Below are positions 8,684-16,728 of a stretch of 64,000 nucleotides of DNA, piece after piece (the first letter of the stretch is position 1; each line of letters starts with the position of its first letter). Below the pieces are notes generated by a model. The model did not search any database. It was given only the letters and a program-made list of their open reading frames with translations, and was not told the DNA's origin. The DNA comes from Xanthobacteraceae bacterium (GTDB lineage: Bacteria; Pseudomonadota; Alphaproteobacteria; Rhizobiales; Xanthobacteraceae). Position numbers and translations under genes: made by a program. Location of the stretch: contig JALHLQ010000017.1 of NCBI GenBank assembly GCA_022844485.1, forward strand, positions 1 through 64,000. Direction: 5' to 3'.

Positions 8684-9166
8684 TACCGCGGGGCTGCGGC
8701 GGTCCTGGCCACCATGCACGGCAAGGAGAAGGCCATCGCGCCTGCCTTTGCCGATCGCCTCGGTCTTCTCGTGCGGCCCGCAGGCGCGCTCGACACCGAC
8801 GCACTTGGTACGTTCACCGGCGAGATCCCACGGCAGGGCACAATGCTGGAGGTCGCGGTCCGCAAGGCCCAGCTCGGCATGGAGACGAGCCGGCTTCCGC
8901 TCGGGCTCGCCAGCAAGGGCACCTTCGGGCCGCATCCGGCGGTTCCGTTCTTCCCGGCCGGGATGGAGCTCCTGGTCTTCGTGGACGACGAGCGCGGGCT
9001 TATTGTCCACGAGAGTCTCGTCGCCGAGGCGACGAATTTCGCGCATCTCGTTGCCGTCCCCGGCGCAACTCTCGATGCCTTCCTCGATCAGATCGGCTTT
9101 CCAGCGCACGGGCTCATCGTCCGCCCGAACGCCGGCGACCCGCTTGCGGCCCTCACCAAGGCCTAG
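8684..9166 (+). pseudogene. DUF6671-like fragment
   Basis: TYRGAAAVLATMHGKEKAIA, DALGTFTGEIPRQGTMLE, GLASKGTFGPHPAVPF and FPAHGLIVRPNAG match my memory of DUF6671 proteins of about 280 aa. Here only about 160 codons remain. The frame has no good start (first ATG at 8714 lies inside the conserved region) and stops just after LAALTKA, where the family continues into a zinc-binding tail. Both ends seem lost. Function of the family is unknown. Confidence 0.45.
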
Positions 9167-9267
9167 TGTGAAGGGCGTTCTTATCGATCACCGATGCGGA
9201 GTTCGCAAGGCGTGCTCCGCCAGTGTTAGGTGGTCACGGCGGGCGCGCCTGCATGGCATCGGCTCCA

Positions 9268-10254
9268 TTAGATGGGCCAAATAGCAGCCACGTAAACAGC
9301 GTAGGCTGATACGAGAAGCGCGCCTTCGCGCCGCCCGATCCGCAGGCCCGTCGCCGCGACCGCCACCACGAGAATCGAGACGCCGACCATCACGAGGTTG
9401 TCGAAGCGGATGATCTCCGGCGGCACGGCCGTCGGGGCGATCAGCGCTGTGACGCCGCCGATGCCGAGGATGTTGTAGATATTGGAGCCTAGGATATTGC
9501 CGAGCGCCACGTCGGCATGCTTGCGGAGCGCGGCGACGATCGAGGTCGCCAGCTCTGGTGTCGAGGTGCCCACCGCGACGATGGTGAGCCCGATTACTGT
9601 CTCCGAGATTCCGAACCCCCGCGCAAGATCGACGGCACCCTCGACGAGCAGGCGGCCCCCGAGCACGACCAGCGCGAGGCCGCCGATCACGAGACCAAGT
9701 GCAATGGTAATGTCCACGGCCGCCGACCGGGAATGGCGGCCATGTAAATGGGGTACGGCGCCCTCGACCGCCGCCGCCCGCTCGAAAGCAGCCGTGTGCT
9801 CAGAGGGCGCGGTGCGCTCCTGGAGATAAGCATAGGCCAGATAAGCCAGGAGAAGGCTGATGAAGAGGAGCCCGACCCAGCGATCGAGCATCCCGACGAC
9901 GGAAACCGCCGCGAGCAGCGCGGCGGTTGCGACCATGATGACGCCGTCTCGCTTTAGTGCGCTCGAGCGTACCACGATAGGATGGATGAGGGCCGCTACC
10001 CCGAGGATCAGGAGGAGGTTGGCGATGTTCGAACCGACGATGTTGCCGACGGCGATGCCAGGTGAGTCGACGAGGGCGGCCTGAACGCTGGTGACGAGTT
10101 CCGGCGTCGAGGTGCCGAAGCCCACCAGCGTCAAACCGATGAACAGAGGCGAGAGACCCATCCGCTCGGCGACGCGCACCGAGCCGCGGACGAGGAACTC
10201 GCCCCCGGCGATGAGCAGGGCGAGCCCGCCGACGAGCAGAAGCACGATGTCCAT
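9268..10254 (-). CDS. Calcium/sodium antiporter family protein (CaCA, YrbG-like)
   Basis: 328 aa inner-membrane exchanger with about ten transmembrane helices in two homologous halves. Each half has the alpha repeat: GFGTSTPELVTSVQAAL with GNIVGSNIANLLLILG, and AVGTSTPELATSIVAAL with GNILGSNIYNILGIGG. The glutamates in these repeats form the ion site. A His-rich loop (VPHLHGRHSR) separates the halves. The start at 10254 is chosen because MDIVLLLVGG begins the first helix; the longer frame is not family-like. A 34-nt gap to the small gene upstream suggests an operon. Confidence 0.88.
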   Translation of the reverse strand: MDIVLLLVGGLALLIAGGEFLVRGSVRVAERMGLSPLFIGLTLVGFGTSTPELVTSVQAALVDSPGIAVGNIVGSNIANLLLILGVAALIHPIVVRSSALKRDGVIMVATAALLAAVSVVGMLDRWVGLLFISLLLAYLAYAYLQERTAPSEHTAAFERAAAVEGAVPHLHGRHSRSAAVDITIALGLVIGGLALVVLGGRLLVEGAVDLARGFGISETVIGLTIVAVGTSTPELATSIVAALRKHADVALGNILGSNIYNILGIGGVTALIAPTAVPPEIIRFDNLVMVGVSILVVAVAATGLRIGRREGALLVSAYAVYVAAIWPI

Positions 10255-10288
10255 CGTTGGCACGCTTCCGACCGGGCCTCTCCCTCGC

Positions 10289-10597
10289 TCAGGTCGCGGC
10301 GCCGGACAGGAATGGACGGGCGGCCCGGACCGCCGGCCCGCAAGCTGGAGCCGCATCGGTCAGCACGCTCTCCGGCGAGGTCGTGCCGACCCACACGCGG
10401 ATCACCGTCGAGGCGCCCCACCACGGATCGGACATCGCGCGATCCGCCAGGATCGGGGTCGCGGTCCTGGCACATTGCGAGATCTCGGCGACGACCGCCG
10501 GCGGCGCCTGCGCGGCCGCAAGCTTCTCGTTCAGCTCGGCCTGGAAGGGCTCGACTACCAATGTCGTGAACAGGAAGATCAGGAAATCGCGGATCAT
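10289..10597 (-). CDS. Small protein with N-terminal membrane anchor, unknown function
   Basis: 102 aa. MIRDFLIFLFTTLVVEPFQA is a hydrophobic N-terminus, followed by an alanine-rich soluble region with two cysteines (SQCAR, PACGP) and two tryptophans (DPWWG). The cysteines suggest a periplasmic disulfide, by inference. It lies 34 nt upstream of the cation exchanger on the same strand, so is probably co-transcribed. No domain is recognised. Confidence 0.6.
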   Translation of the reverse strand: MIRDFLIFLFTTLVVEPFQAELNEKLAAAQAPPAVVAEISQCARTATPILADRAMSDPWWGASTVIRVWVGTTSPESVLTDAAPACGPAVRAARPFLSGAAT

Positions 10598-10785
10598 GGT
10601 CGGCCCTCATTGCCGGCGTGCGGTGTCGCGTTCAGTCCGACCTCGCGAGAGCGCCGGTGCGCTCGCCAGAGGGGCCCGGACCACGGGTAGGGAACTATAT
10701 GGTGGCAACCTACACGCCTTTCAAGCGGACAGGCAGCGAACCATGTCGTTCAGTCTCGCATGACGGCATGGTTCGGTGGGTGACC

Positions 10786-11142
10786 TCACCAGCCGATCAG
10801 GGCGAGCCCGCGGTCTATCAGAGAGGCGCCGACAACGAGCAGAAACCCAGTCCAGACAAGCGCCGCGAGACTTAAGATCAACGCGAGGAGGATCGCCGCG
10901 CCATCGCGGGCCATGAAGCCGAATGCGAAGGCGATGAGGGCGAGTGCCGGAGCAACATTACCGAAGGGGATCGGCAGCATGATCGCGCGCGCCAGAAGCA
11001 GGAGAGGGAAGGCAAGCACCACACGGGCACGGCGCCCGGTGAGGAGGGCCAGGCGGCGCTCGTTACCCCACCGCTCCGTCCGCACGAGCCACGGCAGGGC
11101 TCGCGCGATCACGTCGCGCTCTTCCGGCCGTTCTCCATACAC
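10786..11142 (-). pseudogene. ExoD C-terminal remnant (exopolysaccharide synthesis protein family)
   Basis: ALPWLVRTERWGNERRLALL, then LPIPFGNVAPALALIAFAFG and FMARDGAAILLALILSL, correspond to the last third of ExoD membrane proteins, which are about 200 aa. The upstream part is missing: the frame's ATG lies inside a different small gene (11109-11291), and family-like sequence begins only at about codon 11. A deletion joining the two is the simplest explanation. Confidence 0.55.
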
Positions 11143-11291
11143 TGGCGCATGGTCGTTGGGCGCTTAATCACCACCGTCCGACCCTGGGAGTCTCGCCAGT
11201 ATTGTTCACCCTGCCGCGGCGCGGAGTGCAGAGCCGCGGTGGTGCCAAGCAACAAGCACACCGAAAGGCTAAATAGGATACCTATGCGCAT
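11109..11291 (-). CDS. Small secreted protein, possibly 3'-truncated
   Basis: 60 aa with a convincing signal peptide (MRIGILFSLSVCLLLGTTAA, cleavage near HSA) and a strong GGAGG five bases before ATG 11291. The mature part is short and basic, with YWRDSQGRTVVIKRP and MRQCMENGRKSAT. Cys in the last segment resembles tails of small exported alphaproteobacterial proteins, which usually run on further, so the 3' end may have been lost at the junction with the ExoD remnant. Confidence 0.5.
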   Translation of the reverse strand: MRIGILFSLSVCLLLGTTAALHSAPRQGEQYWRDSQGRTVVIKRPTTMRQCMENGRKSAT

Positions 11292-11741
11292 TGTCCTCCC
11301 CCATCTCGGATCACCGTTCTCGCGATCCGCGCACCCACCACAATCAGGTGGGAGAGCCTGCCCGTGAACCTGATTGCCGGTCTGGAGGAAGGATTGATCC
11401 GAGAGCTGCATCCGACGTGGAATGTCCGCGGTCTCGGTGCGGTTCGAAAGCTTGCCCGATCGGTGGCGAACGTCCCTCCTGCTTAAGGGGGAGCGGCATT
11501 GCTCATGGGACCACCATTGAATTGTTGCCACGCGCGCAGGCGCGCGCGGGTGCGCGAGACGCGACGGACACGACGGACAGGCTTTACTGGGGGGCCTTCA
11601 TGCCGAGGGGCGATCGGGCGGTGTTTGTCGACAGCAAGGGCTTTCGCGCAAAGCGCACGGGAAGGGCACCATGGGTGTAAACCGCCGCGCCGATGATCTG
11701 AAGACGGCCCCAGGCTTCGCCAAGAACGCGACGCCCAGGCG
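11292..11741. other. Gene-poor degraded stretch
   Basis: No convincing gene in about 450 bases. Short open frames exist on both strands but have no start signals or family-like sequence. It contains a small GC-rich inverted repeat near 11530-11560 (GCGCGCAGGCGCGCGC). It lies between remnants of other genes and is probably residue of rearrangement. Confidence 0.5.
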
Positions 11742-11890
11742 ATGGCGGACGCCCTGAGTACCATCCACCTATTCAACGAGCGGCTGGCTTGGGGCCGCGC
11801 GCCGTGGTTCTGGCCGACGGTCGGCGCCACCCTTCTAACCAAGCACCATTGGCTGCAGATCGCATGCGACGCTTGCGGCACCGTCCTTGA
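11742..11890 (+). pseudogene. Fragment of a small zinc-ribbon-type protein
   Basis: MADALSTIHLFNERLAWGRA leads to FWPTVGATLLTKHHWLQIAC and CDACGTVLDLAL. The C-x2-C knuckle and the flanks resemble small rhizobial proteins that continue with a second C-x2-C pair. Here the frame runs into the antisense of the rhodanese gene at about 11890, so the second half is missing. Low confidence in family, fair confidence that it is a remnant. Confidence 0.35.
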
Positions 11891-11891
11891 T

Positions 11892-12320
11892 CTAGCCCTG
11901 CTTCAACGCCTCGCCGGGGGCGGGCTCCGGCAGGTCGGCAGGGCCGCCGGCCTTCTTCCAGGCGCCGAAACCGCCTTTGATGTGGGCGACCGGCTTCAGC
12001 CCCATCCGCAACGCGGTCTGTCCCGCAAGCGCGGAACGCCACCCGCCGGCGCAGAAGAAGACGAACGTCTTGTCCTCGGCAAAGACCTTCTTGTGATACG
12101 GGCTCTGCGGGTCGATCCAGAATTCGAGCATGCCGCGCGGACAATGGAAGGCGCCGGGCATGCGGCCCTCGCGGTCGAGCTCGCGGATGTCGCGCAGATC
12201 GACAAAAACCACGTCGCCGCGCCCGTGCAGCGTGATCGCATCCTCCACGGGCAGCGTCTCGATCTCCCGCTCGGCAGCCTCGACGAGCTCGCGAAAACCT
12301 GTCTTGATCTCTTGCGGCAT
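11892..12320 (-). CDS. Rhodanese-like sulfurtransferase domain protein
   Basis: 142 aa single rhodanese domain. FVDLRDIRELDREGRMPGAF is the N-terminal rhodanese signature (D-x-R, GHI-type), and FFCAGGWRSALA holds the active-site loop with Cys and the usual C-x2-G-x-R order; HIKGGFGAWKKAGGP is the C-terminal signature. Sulfur acceptor unknown. ATG 12320 is chosen because the longer frame runs into the tandem palindromic repeats upstream. Confidence 0.88.
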   Translation of the reverse strand: MPQEIKTGFRELVEAAEREIETLPVEDAITLHGRGDVVFVDLRDIRELDREGRMPGAFHCPRGMLEFWIDPQSPYHKKVFAEDKTFVFFCAGGWRSALAGQTALRMGLKPVAHIKGGFGAWKKAGGPADLPEPAPGEALKQG

Positions 12321-12337
12321 CAGGTCGGTCTCCGCTT

Positions 12338-12506
12338 TCGGGATCACGCGTGATCTTGTCCGAAAACCGGGGTCCACTTTTCGGGATCACGCGTCGTCTT
12401 TGCGCGTGATCTTGTCCGAAAACCGGGGTCCACTTTTCGGGATCACGCGTCGTCTTTGCGCGTGATCTTGTCCGAAAACCGGGGTCCACTTTTCGGGATC
12501 ACGCGC
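12338..12506. repeat. Three tandem copies of a palindromic intergenic repeat (56-bp period)
   Basis: TGATCTTGTCCGAAAACCGG starts at 12351, 12407 and 12463, an exact 56-bp period. Each unit is a long imperfect palindrome: GCGTGATC and GATCACGC at the ends, TCCGAAAA and TTTTCGGG inside. A half unit precedes the first. Related single copies lie at 29023-29064 and 60555-60603. This type of element is widespread in Bradyrhizobiaceae intergenic regions. It fills the space between divergent rhodanese and DUF599 genes, so their promoters must lie in or beside it. Confidence 0.85.
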
Positions 12507-12552
12507 CGTACAAAGTTGCAGGTCGTCCTATCAAGTGCAAGCATGGGCGGCA

Positions 12553-13245
12553 ATGCACCCTGCCCTGCCGCTTTTTGCCCCGATCGACGTCCTTGCCCTG
12601 GCGTTCTTCGTCGTCGCCTGGATCGGCTACGCAATCACGCTCGAGTGGACGCGCGTCGGACGAACGGGTCTCAACGCGCTGATGGACCGCTACCGCGACG
12701 AGTGGATGCAGCGCATGCTCGAGCGCGACATGCGCATGTTCGACGGTCAGATCATGGCCTCGCTGCAGAACGGGACGGCGTTCTTCGCCTCGACATCGTT
12801 GATCGCGATCGGCGGCACGTTGACCTTGTTCCGCTCCCCGGACGAGGCGCTGAATCTGTTCGCCGCGCTGCCATTCGGCATCGCCACCTCGCGAGCCGAA
12901 TGGGAGGCGAAGGTGATCGGGCTCGCCGTGATCTTCGTCTATGCCTTCTTCAAGTTCGCCTGGTCGTACCGGCTGTTCAATTATGTCGCGATCATGCTGG
13001 GCGCGGCGCCGCCCGCGGTCGAAAAGGACACCCCGGCCGCGCAAGATTTCGCGCGCCGGACCGCCCGGCTCGCCGAGGAGGCGGGCCGTCATTTCAATCG
13101 AGGCCAGCGCGCGTTCTTCCTCGCGCTCGGCTACCTTGGCTGGTTTGTCGGGCCCTACGTGTTCATGGGCGCAACAGCAGCCGTGCTCGTCGTCATGTGG
13201 CGACGGCAGTTTGCCTCCCAGTCGCGCCGGGCGGTCGCGGACTGA
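12553..13245 (+). CDS. DUF599 family membrane protein
   Basis: About 230 aa. Four hydrophobic regions: near the N-terminus (VLALAFFVVAWIGYAI), the middle (FFASTSLIAIGGTLTLF), VIGLAVIFVYAFFKFAWSYR and the C-terminal FVGPYVFMGATAAVLVVMW. MERDMRMFDGQI-like and RLFNYVAIMLGAAP segments are typical of DUF599. Function is unknown. A GTG at 12535, six codons earlier in the same frame, is an alternative start. Confidence 0.8.
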   Translation: MHPALPLFAPIDVLALAFFVVAWIGYAITLEWTRVGRTGLNALMDRYRDEWMQRMLERDMRMFDGQIMASLQNGTAFFASTSLIAIGGTLTLFRSPDEALNLFAALPFGIATSRAEWEAKVIGLAVIFVYAFFKFAWSYRLFNYVAIMLGAAPPAVEKDTPAAQDFARRTARLAEEAGRHFNRGQRAFFLALGYLGWFVGPYVFMGATAAVLVVMWRRQFASQSRRAVAD

Positions 13246-13246
13246 C

Positions 13247-13274
13247 CGCAGGCGGCGGCTCGCCGCCGCCTGCG
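13247..13274. terminator. Bidirectional GC hairpin between convergent genes
   Basis: Twelve-base arms (CGCAGGCGGCGG and its complement) with a 4-nt loop, placed exactly between the stop of DUF599 and the stop of the small minus-strand gene. No strong T tract on either side. Confidence 0.5.
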
Positions 13275-13285
13275 CAATGTTACGC

Positions 13286-13390
13286 TTACGGCGTCGCCCA
13301 GATCGCGAACAGGACGACAAGGGCGAGGGCGCCGACAGTCCATAAAATCGTCGACTTGGTATCCGAGGGGGTCTCGTGTTCCATTGACAT
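13286..13390 (-). CDS. 34-residue single-pass membrane protein
   Basis: ATG 13390 is preceded by GGAGGAG at a good distance. The product starts MSMEHETPSDTKS, an acidic-to-neutral N-terminus, then one helix (TILWTVGALALVVLFAIWAT) and stops right after it. It is too short for most gene callers. Small proteins of this shape are common in rhizobia but function is unknown. The hairpin at 13247-13274 could terminate it. 13391-13626 shows no other gene. Confidence 0.55.
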   Translation of the reverse strand: MSMEHETPSDTKSTILWTVGALALVVLFAIWATP

Positions 13391-13626
13391 CGGACGTCTC
13401 CTCCAAGGAGAGGAGCGGGTCTCGGCCAGCATAGGCCCGCATGGGCAGATGTCCGACTTCCCTCCAACTGCGGCCGGCCAGGGACGGGCACCTGCAGTTC
13501 CGGTCTCGCTTCACGCGCAGACCGGCTCGGAGTAAGGATGCTCCAAGCACGGACAATCATACGCCTCCTTGCGCCGGCCTACAACTTTAGTCGTATGCCG
13601 TCCCCGACCTGCGAATATACGTAAAT

Positions 13627-14517
13627 CTACTGAAAGAACCGGGCCATCTGATCGACCAGCTGGTCGGGTACTTCCTCGGGCAGGTAGTGGCCGCAGTCCA
13701 GCGATTCGCCGTCGGCTTTTCGAGCCACGCGGCGCCATTCCTCGACCGGCTGGAAGCATCGGTGCACAACCCCGTGGCGGCCCCACAACACCCGAACGGG
13801 CATCGCCAGCTTGCGGCCGGCGTCGCGGTCGGCGCGGTCATGCTCCAGGTCGATCGTCGCCGCCGCGCGGTAATCCTCGCACATGGCGTGGAGCGTTTCG
13901 GGGTTTGCCGCGCAGCGGACGTACTCGCTCCAGGCGTCGGGATGGAAGATCTTCAGCCCCGCATGGCGGCTTCCCATGAACTGCCGGAGCGTGAATTCGG
14001 CATCGGCGCCGATCATACGCTCAGGCAGCGGCTCCGGCTGGATCAGGAAGAACCAGTGCCAATAGGCGCTCGCGAAGGCGAGGTTCGTCTGTTCGTACAT
14101 CGCGAGCGTGGGGGCGATGTCGAGAACCATCAGCGCGCGCACGGCCGCTTCGTGATCGGCCGCGAGCCGGTGCGCGACGCGGCCCCCCCGGTCGTGGCCG
14201 CAGAGGAAGAAGCGCTCGAATCCCAGCTGCCGCATGACGGCAAACTGATCGCCCGCCATGGCGCGCTTGGAGTAAGGCGCGTGGTCGCGGCTGCTCGGCG
14301 GCTTGGAGGCATCTCCATAGCCGCGCAGGTCGGTCGCAACCACCGTGAAACTCTCTGCAAGCCGCGGCGCCGCGCGGTGCCAGATGATGTGGGTCTGAGG
14401 AAAGCCGTGCAGGAGGAGGAGCGGAGGCCCCTGTCCACCCATGACGTAAGGGATCGAGACCGGCCCCTGTTCGGAGGGCACCTCGACACGGCCGCGCGCA
14501 AAGCCTGAAAAGAACAT
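13627..14517 (-). CDS. Alpha/beta hydrolase, haloacetate (fluoroacetate) dehalogenase-like
   Basis: 296 aa. LLLLHGFPQTHIIWHRAAP and ATDLRGYGDASKP are the oxyanion and first-strand motifs. The nucleophile elbow is CGHDRGGRVAHRL with Asp instead of Ser, as in dehalogenases and epoxide hydrolases. YWHWFFLIQPEPLPE matches the His-Trp halide pocket of fluoroacetate dehalogenases, EDYR supplies a Tyr, and CGHYLPEE the catalytic His. Predicted reaction: hydrolysis of haloacetate to glycolate; substrate is inference. The start at 14517 follows GGGGGAGAGG; the frame continues upstream without family sequence. Divergent from the FAD oxidoreductase gene. Confidence 0.83.
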   Translation of the reverse strand: MFFSGFARGRVEVPSEQGPVSIPYVMGGQGPPLLLLHGFPQTHIIWHRAAPRLAESFTVVATDLRGYGDASKPPSSRDHAPYSKRAMAGDQFAVMRQLGFERFFLCGHDRGGRVAHRLAADHEAAVRALMVLDIAPTLAMYEQTNLAFASAYWHWFFLIQPEPLPERMIGADAEFTLRQFMGSRHAGLKIFHPDAWSEYVRCAANPETLHAMCEDYRAAATIDLEHDRADRDAGRKLAMPVRVLWGRHGVVHRCFQPVEEWRRVARKADGESLDCGHYLPEEVPDQLVDQMARFFQ

Positions 14518-14612
14518 CCTCTCCCCCGCCGCAATTGCTCCCCTCCTGCACGCGGCGGCCCGTGATAGCCCGTCCGCCGGCATCAGATGATCGCGCCGCC
14601 AAGGCAGGCCCA

Positions 14613-14643
14613 TTGACTCCCAATTTGTATACAAGTACACAAA
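14613..14643 (+). promoter_or_regulatory. Promoter with GntR-type operator
   Basis: TTTGTATACAAGTACACAAA (14624-14643) is a 20-bp near-perfect palindrome (one mismatch per arm) that contains the exact palindrome TTGTATACAA. It overlaps a -35-like TTGACT (14613-14618) and a weak -10 17 nt further on. It lies just upstream of the FAD oxidoreductase gene and is the likely site of the FCD-type GntR regulator encoded at 16009-16689. Binding is inferred. Confidence 0.55.
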
Positions 14644-14660
14644 TCTTCTTTGGGGAGTCC

Positions 14661-16034
14661 ATGGCTCATTTCACCTGCGACGTCGCCATCATTGGCGGAG
14701 GGGTTACGGGAGTTGCGGCGGGTCTCGCCGCAGCGCGATCGGGTGCGAGAGCGATCCTGATCGAGCCGCGCCCGTTCGTGGGCGGCAATGCCACCACCGG
14801 TCTCTGCTTGCACAACTTCGTCACGCGCTACGGGCGGCAGGTCGTGTTCGGAATCGCCCAGGAGATCGTGGACGAACTTATCGCGATGGGCGGCGCGGTT
14901 GGACACATCCCCTATCAGGGCTTCACCAGCGCGGTGACGCCGGTCGACGGCAATTTCTTCCGGATCAAGGTGACGGAGATGCTCGCTCGCGCCGGCGTAC
15001 AGGTCATCTACGGCGCGACCGTCGTCGGTCTCAAGCGCGAAGGCGATCGGATCGCGTCGCTCACCGTCGCAGCCAAGGGCGGCCTGCATACGCTCGAGGC
15101 AAAGAACGTCGTCGACGCGTCCGGAGACGGCGATATCGCCGCGATGGCCGGCGTGCCGTTCCGCAAGGGCGATGGACCGGCCGGCCGCATGCAGCCCATT
15201 TCGATGATCCTGCACTTCCATAACGTGGATACGCGGCGCATCGCGGAGGAGATCGGCGAAGTGGCGCCGGCGATGGCGGTCCGCCCGGAGGGGGGAGAGC
15301 CGATCCCCGTGTACTTCAACGGATCGTTCTCGAAATGGAACGACCTCGTCATTGAGCAAGGCATCTTCCCAAACCGTGACCGGCACGTCTTCTTCAATAC
15401 GGTGTGGCCCGATCAGGTCAACGTTAACACGTCCGCCGTGCTCGATCTCGACGGCACGGACCCGGTGCAGCTCTCACGCGCAACGGTCGAGCTGACGGAA
15501 CAATGCCGACGCATTGGCGACTTCCTGCGCGCGCATGTGCCCGGATTCGAGAACGGCTATCTGGTGCCAGCCGCCATTCCCGGCGTGCGGGAGACCCGCA
15601 ACATTCATGGACGCTACGAAATCCAGGATGACGACGTGATCGAAGGCCGCAAATTCGACGACTCGATCGGCCAGGTCTGCTTCCCGATCGACATCCACGC
15701 GCCGGAAAGCAGCCAGGCGGTGTTCATCCAGATCGGCGGCGACGGGGCCTTCGACATTCCCTACCGGGCGATGCTTCCGGTCGATCTCGACAACCTGGTG
15801 GTGGCCGGGCGCTGCGTGTCTGCGACCCACATCGCGCATGGCGCGACGCGCAACATGGCGCCCTGTCTCGTGATGGGCGAGGCTGCCGGCACGGCTGCGG
15901 CGATATCGGCAAAACGTAATACAAGCCCGGCCAATCTCGACGTGCGGGATCTTCAGCGCAGACTTGTCGAGAACGGCGCGTTCCTGGGCGACTCCTTTGG
16001 AGGGAGCCATGCGAAGCGAGCGGTCGCGGTTTGA
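14661..16034 (+). CDS. FAD-dependent oxidoreductase (FAD_oxidored family)
   Basis: 457 aa. The N-terminal dinucleotide fold AIIGGGVTGVAAGLAAARSG is followed by IEPRPFVGGNATTGLCLHNF, typical of Pfam FAD_oxidored proteins, and the C-terminal FAD contact is LDNLVVAGRCVSATHIAHGA. The start at 14661 follows GGGGAG; the frame extends upstream through the promoter. It overlaps the GntR gene by 26 nt, and the TctC-like gene follows, so the three probably form one catabolic operon for a carboxylic acid taken up by a TTT-type system. Substrate unknown. Confidence 0.85.
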   Translation: MAHFTCDVAIIGGGVTGVAAGLAAARSGARAILIEPRPFVGGNATTGLCLHNFVTRYGRQVVFGIAQEIVDELIAMGGAVGHIPYQGFTSAVTPVDGNFFRIKVTEMLARAGVQVIYGATVVGLKREGDRIASLTVAAKGGLHTLEAKNVVDASGDGDIAAMAGVPFRKGDGPAGRMQPISMILHFHNVDTRRIAEEIGEVAPAMAVRPEGGEPIPVYFNGSFSKWNDLVIEQGIFPNRDRHVFFNTVWPDQVNVNTSAVLDLDGTDPVQLSRATVELTEQCRRIGDFLRAHVPGFENGYLVPAAIPGVRETRNIHGRYEIQDDDVIEGRKFDDSIGQVCFPIDIHAPESSQAVFIQIGGDGAFDIPYRAMLPVDLDNLVVAGRCVSATHIAHGATRNMAPCLVMGEAAGTAAAISAKRNTSPANLDVRDLQRRLVENGAFLGDSFGGSHAKRAVAV

Positions 16035-16689
16035 TCCGCTGTGGGTTTTCGTCGCCGATTCCTTGCGGCGCGCGATCGTGGAAGGCGCTCTGCCGCCGGG
16101 CGCTCCCCTTTCGGAAAACAAGCTCGCAGCCGAATACAATGTGAGCCGCACGCCCGTGCGCGAGGCCTTGCGTCTTCTCTTGGAGGAAGGCCTGGTGGAG
16201 ATGCTTCCCGGACGGAAGCTGCGCGTCGCCGTCCCGAGACTGGCCGATATCCGCGAGGTTTACGACATCCGCTGGGTCCTGGAGTCGGAGGCCGTACGCC
16301 GCATCACGCAGGACGACAAAGCGGCGCCCATCCTCGCTGCGATGAAAGCCGCGTGCCAAGCCGCGAGCGCGGCGCTCGGAAAGCGGGACCTGACCCAGCT
16401 CGCGGCGGCCAATGAGCGGTTTCACGCGGCTCTCGTGAGCGCCCTGCGCAACGAGCGGCTGATTGCGCAGTACCGGACCGTCCACAATCTGATCACGCTC
16501 TACCGGCACCAATCCTTGCGGTCCGAAACCTGGGCCGAGGCAGGCACGGCCGAGCACGGCCGGTTGCTCAAACTTCTGCAATCGCGCGAGCAGGACGCGG
16601 CCCTCGCCCTTTTGCGCGATCACATCGAGCGCGCCCGCGATGTCGTTTGCCGACAACATGAAACGACCGGCGACGCTCGGGCTGCATAG
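16009..16689 (+). CDS. GntR-family transcriptional regulator (FCD domain)
   Basis: 226 aa. The winged helix comes first (LRRAIVEGALPPGAPLSENK, LAAEYNVSRTPVREALRLLL), then an all-helical FCD ligand domain beginning ADIREVYDIRWVLESEAVRR. ATG 16009 has GGAGGGAGCC just upstream and lies within the end of the FAD oxidoreductase gene. Likely represses the operon from the palindrome at 14624-14643 and responds to the pathway substrate; inferred from position. Confidence 0.88.
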   Translation: MRSERSRFDPLWVFVADSLRRAIVEGALPPGAPLSENKLAAEYNVSRTPVREALRLLLEEGLVEMLPGRKLRVAVPRLADIREVYDIRWVLESEAVRRITQDDKAAPILAAMKAACQAASAALGKRDLTQLAAANERFHAALVSALRNERLIAQYRTVHNLITLYRHQSLRSETWAEAGTAEHGRLLKLLQSREQDAALALLRDHIERARDVVCRQHETTGDARAA

Positions 16690-16728
16690 CGCGAGCGGGC
16701 CGGGAAACAAGCACAGGGAGATGATTCG

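Noticed and set aside
12338-12506. CRISPR array
   Set aside because: Units are palindromic, contiguous with 56-bp period and lack unique spacers or cas genes; it is a tandem palindromic repeat.
12456-13535. Long plus-strand frame over DUF599
   Set aside because: Different frame from the DUF599 protein, starts inside the tandem repeats and has no recognisable domain.
16041-16415. Alternative gene within the GntR coding region
   Set aside because: Shadow frame, very Arg-rich; the GntR frame has clear winged-helix motifs.
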